Source: Candidatus Kaiserbacteria bacterium CG_4_10_14_0_2_um_filter_50_16
Lineage (GTDB): Bacteria > Patescibacteriota > Minisyncoccia > Phycocordibacterales > Phycocordibacteraceae
Direction of reading: 5' to 3'
Length of the DNA: 5,231 nucleotides
Assembly: GCA_002793115.1 (NCBI GenBank)
Contig: PFPP01000060.1
Coordinates: forward strand, 1 to 5,231
The position numbers and the translations under genes were made by a program. This document shows, piece by piece, positions 4,081 through 5,231 of this stretch. The notes under the pieces are model-generated. The model saw only the letters and a program-made list of their open reading frames with translations, did no database searches and was not told where the DNA came from. The first letter of the stretch is position 1; each line of letters begins with the position of its first letter.

Positions 4081-4881
4081 CTACCGGATTTCGTAGGTAA
4101 TCGAGACGGATGCACTATAGGTATTCTCGCCCGAAGGGATATTCGGCGCGGGTGCTACTTTTGACTCCATGGCACTTGCGCCAAGGCCGTACATCGGATA
4201 AATGTACCCGCCTGATGACTCGCTGAAATTCACGATTTTCCCGATGTGGACGCCGAGCTGTTTGGCGAGAAGCGTCGCTTGAGTCTTTACTTTATCGATC
4301 GCGTCTGCACGCGCGGCAGTATAGCCGGCGGTCGGGTCACCAAGCGCAAAAGCGGGACCGTTTAGATTCTGCACGCCGAGCTTTCCGAGCCCGCCAAGCA
4401 TTTCACCGACCGCCGAGAGATCACGCATTGTTACCTGAATTGTTTCAGAGACCTGATACCCCGTTATCTTCGGTGAGCTATACGCAGGACAGAGTGTTCC
4501 GGGCGGACAAGGATTCGGGTACGAATACTGCGGCGAAATAGTATACGAGAGTGTCTCCACATCCTTCTCTGCGATGCCCTGACTTTTGACGAAGTCGATT
4601 GCGGTATTCGCTTGCTTAGTGGTTGCAACTTGCGCGTTTGCGACAACCGGAGCGGTATTCTCAACTGTAAAAGAAACGCGCGCGACATCCGGCGGCATCG
4701 TCGCCTGGCCGTTTCCTCGCACAGTGACCGTATCGGTTGCCGGCATACCAGACCGGCCGAAGTCTCTGGCGATAGTTATCGTCTGCGCGAGCAGGAAGAG
4801 TGCGAGGATGGCAAGTGCGCCGACGAGCGCGATGCGCACGCCGCCCGTATTGAACAGTTCAGAGAAAAGGTTGTCGTTCAT
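4081..4881 (-). CDS. Membrane-anchored SIMPL-domain (DUF541) protein
   Basis: The 266-residue product has a short cytoplasmic N-terminus, one membrane segment (about 16-37, ALVGALAILALFLLAQTI) without an obvious cleavage site, and an exported SIMPL domain (about 50-266). Family features are VTVRGNGQATMPPDVARVSFTV from 51, the helix ATTKQANTAIDFVKSQGI (86-103) followed by VETLSYTISPQY (108-119), GYQVSETIQVTMRDL (141-155), the ARADAIDKVKTQATLLAKQLG helix (190-210), and the terminal strand ASVSITYEIR. An inserted loop contains Cys125 and Cys131 (CPPGTLC), which could form a disulfide outside the cell. The biochemical role of the family is poorly defined; E. coli YggE relatives are linked to oxidative-stress tolerance. 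The gene has its own extended -10 element and a following terminator, so it is probably transcribed alone, though same-strand read-through into secE is possible. Confidence 0.88.
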   Translation of the reverse strand: MNDNLFSELFNTGGVRIALVGALAILALFLLAQTITIARDFGRSGMPATDTVTVRGNGQATMPPDVARVSFTVENTAPVVANAQVATTKQANTAIDFVKSQGIAEKDVETLSYTISPQYSYPNPCPPGTLCPAYSSPKITGYQVSETIQVTMRDLSAVGEMLGGLGKLGVQNLNGPAFALGDPTAGYTAARADAIDKVKTQATLLAKQLGVHIGKIVNFSESSGGYIYPMYGLGASAMESKVAPAPNIPSGENTYSASVSITYEIR

Positions 4882-4912
4882 AGTGAGGCAGATTACTTGT
4901 GAATATGCCGCT

Positions 4913-4921
4913 AGTATAGCA
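4913..4921 (-). promoter_or_regulatory. Extended -10 promoter of the SIMPL gene
   Basis: On the minus strand 4921-4913 reads TGC TATACT, an extended -10 element placed 31 bp before the SIMPL ATG and 5 bp after the stop codon of the upstream gene. No good -35 hexamer is seen at 16-18 bp, which is tolerated when TGn precedes the -10 box. The transcript would begin near 4906 with a leader of about 25 nt and no Shine-Dalgarno sequence. Confidence 0.5.
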
Positions 4922-4926
4922 TCCTC

Positions 4927-5231
4927 TCATTGCCACTGGAGGGTGGTGAGAAGCTCCCTAAGTGCCGCGTGGGCAGGGAGCGTCGAGATGTTGAGACTCG
5001 GATTTGTCCAATCAGCACCACGATCGATTGCGTCGAAGCGCAACACATCGGTACTACGCGCAAGATAATACGCCGTATCAATGACTCCCTCAAAACGTTC
5101 TATGGAGACGACGGTGAAGCGATGGTCGCCGAGCACAGTGGAAGAAAAAGAGGTGGCGCTCACTGGTGCGCCGGAGGCACCGCCGATGGCCGTCTGCTGA
5201 ATAGTTGAGAGTGCAGTTGCTTGCGGTGAGC
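4927..5231 (-). CDS. C-terminal part of an unrecognised protein (partial)
   Basis: The frame is open from the right window edge to TGA at 4927-4929, giving 100 residues that begin SPQATALSTIQQTAIGG. A GTG at 5163 could act as a start, but the frame continues upstream with similar composition, so I treat this as the end of a longer gene. Visible features are a Ser/Thr/Ala/Gly-rich stretch (1-32), a strand-like segment DHRFTVVSIERFEGVIDTAYYLARSTDVLRFDAIDR (about 38-73) and the end ELLTTLQWQ. There are no cysteines and no membrane segment. The low-complexity Ser/Thr-rich part suggests an extracellular or envelope protein, which would suit its SIMPL neighbour, but I do not recognise the family. 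It is on the same strand as, and 45 bp upstream of, the SIMPL gene. Confidence 0.6.
   Translation of the reverse strand, partial: SPQATALSTIQQTAIGGASGAPVSATSFSSTVLGDHRFTVVSIERFEGVIDTAYYLARSTDVLRFDAIDRGADWTNPSLNISTLPAHAALRELLTTLQWQ

Noticed and set aside
4586..5068. 160-codon plus-strand frame opposite the SIMPL gene
   Set aside because: It mirrors a clear SIMPL domain on the other strand and crosses the intergenic promoter region; its own sequence shows no family pattern.
4927..5163. Treating the right-edge gene as a complete 78-residue protein from GTG 5163
   Set aside because: The frame stays open to the window edge with similar composition, so a partial longer gene is more likely.
4930..5208. 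Plus-strand frame opposite the right-edge gene
   Set aside because: Cys/Arg/Gly-rich antisense shadow of the minus-strand coding sequence with no recognisable motif.
1..5231. tRNA genes, CRISPR repeats, insertion sequence ends, replication origin
   Set aside because: I looked for cloverleaf-like segments, regularly spaced direct repeats and terminal inverted repeats with a transposase, and found none.

Overview
This 5.2 kb window looks like part of a reduced bacterial genome, most likely a Candidate Phyla Radiation / Patescibacteria (Parcubacteria-like) member. That placement is inferred from small compact genes, a bare secE-nusG-rplK cluster with no rplA behind it, a deaminase type with a long SPDWW...GDPRSNF...HAEA segment that I associate with these genomes, a SIMPL-domain envelope protein, and no recognisable Shine-Dalgarno sequence at any start. 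No rRNA gene is present to confirm it.

Layout from left to right. Positions 1-840 (minus strand) are strikingly AT-rich and hold a putative modification module: a 57-residue helical protein (667-840), an N4/N6-type DNA methyltransferase (89-664) 2 bp behind it, and the first codons of a third gene running off the left edge (1-29). Positions 863-1120 (plus strand) carry the C-terminal half of a HIT-family protein with no N-terminal half, which reads as a remnant at the edge of the AT-rich island. Positions 1123-2201 (minus) hold a HxGH nucleotidyltransferase domain followed by a zinc-dependent deaminase of the dCMP/cytidine deaminase superfamily. The two are in different frames, separated by a -1 shift at two A-tracts, but the downstream frame looks coding well before its first possible start. 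The locus is therefore either one fused gene with a frameshift (programmed, mutational or an assembly error) or a recently split gene.

Positions 2261-2755 (plus) encode dihydrofolate reductase, divergent from the transferase/deaminase locus. Deaminase and DHFR could both feed dTMP synthesis (dCMP to dUMP, and tetrahydrofolate recycling), although no thymidylate synthase is present here. DHFR converges tail to tail with the secE-nusG-rplK operon (2759-4001, minus), which encodes the SecE translocase subunit, the NusG transcription factor and ribosomal protein L11. A strong sigma70-like promoter precedes this operon, and a terminator-like hairpin lies between that promoter and secE. Upstream on the same strand are a membrane-anchored SIMPL (DUF541) protein (4081-4881) and the C-terminal 100 residues of an unrecognised protein (4927-5231).

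The most notable points are the frameshifted transferase-deaminase fusion, the AT-rich methyltransferase module beside a truncated HIT gene, a 12-bp GC-rich hairpin inside the start of rplK, and the promoter-hairpin arrangement ahead of secE. I see no tRNA, rRNA, CRISPR array, insertion sequence or replication origin. No completely new system is demonstrable from the sequence alone.
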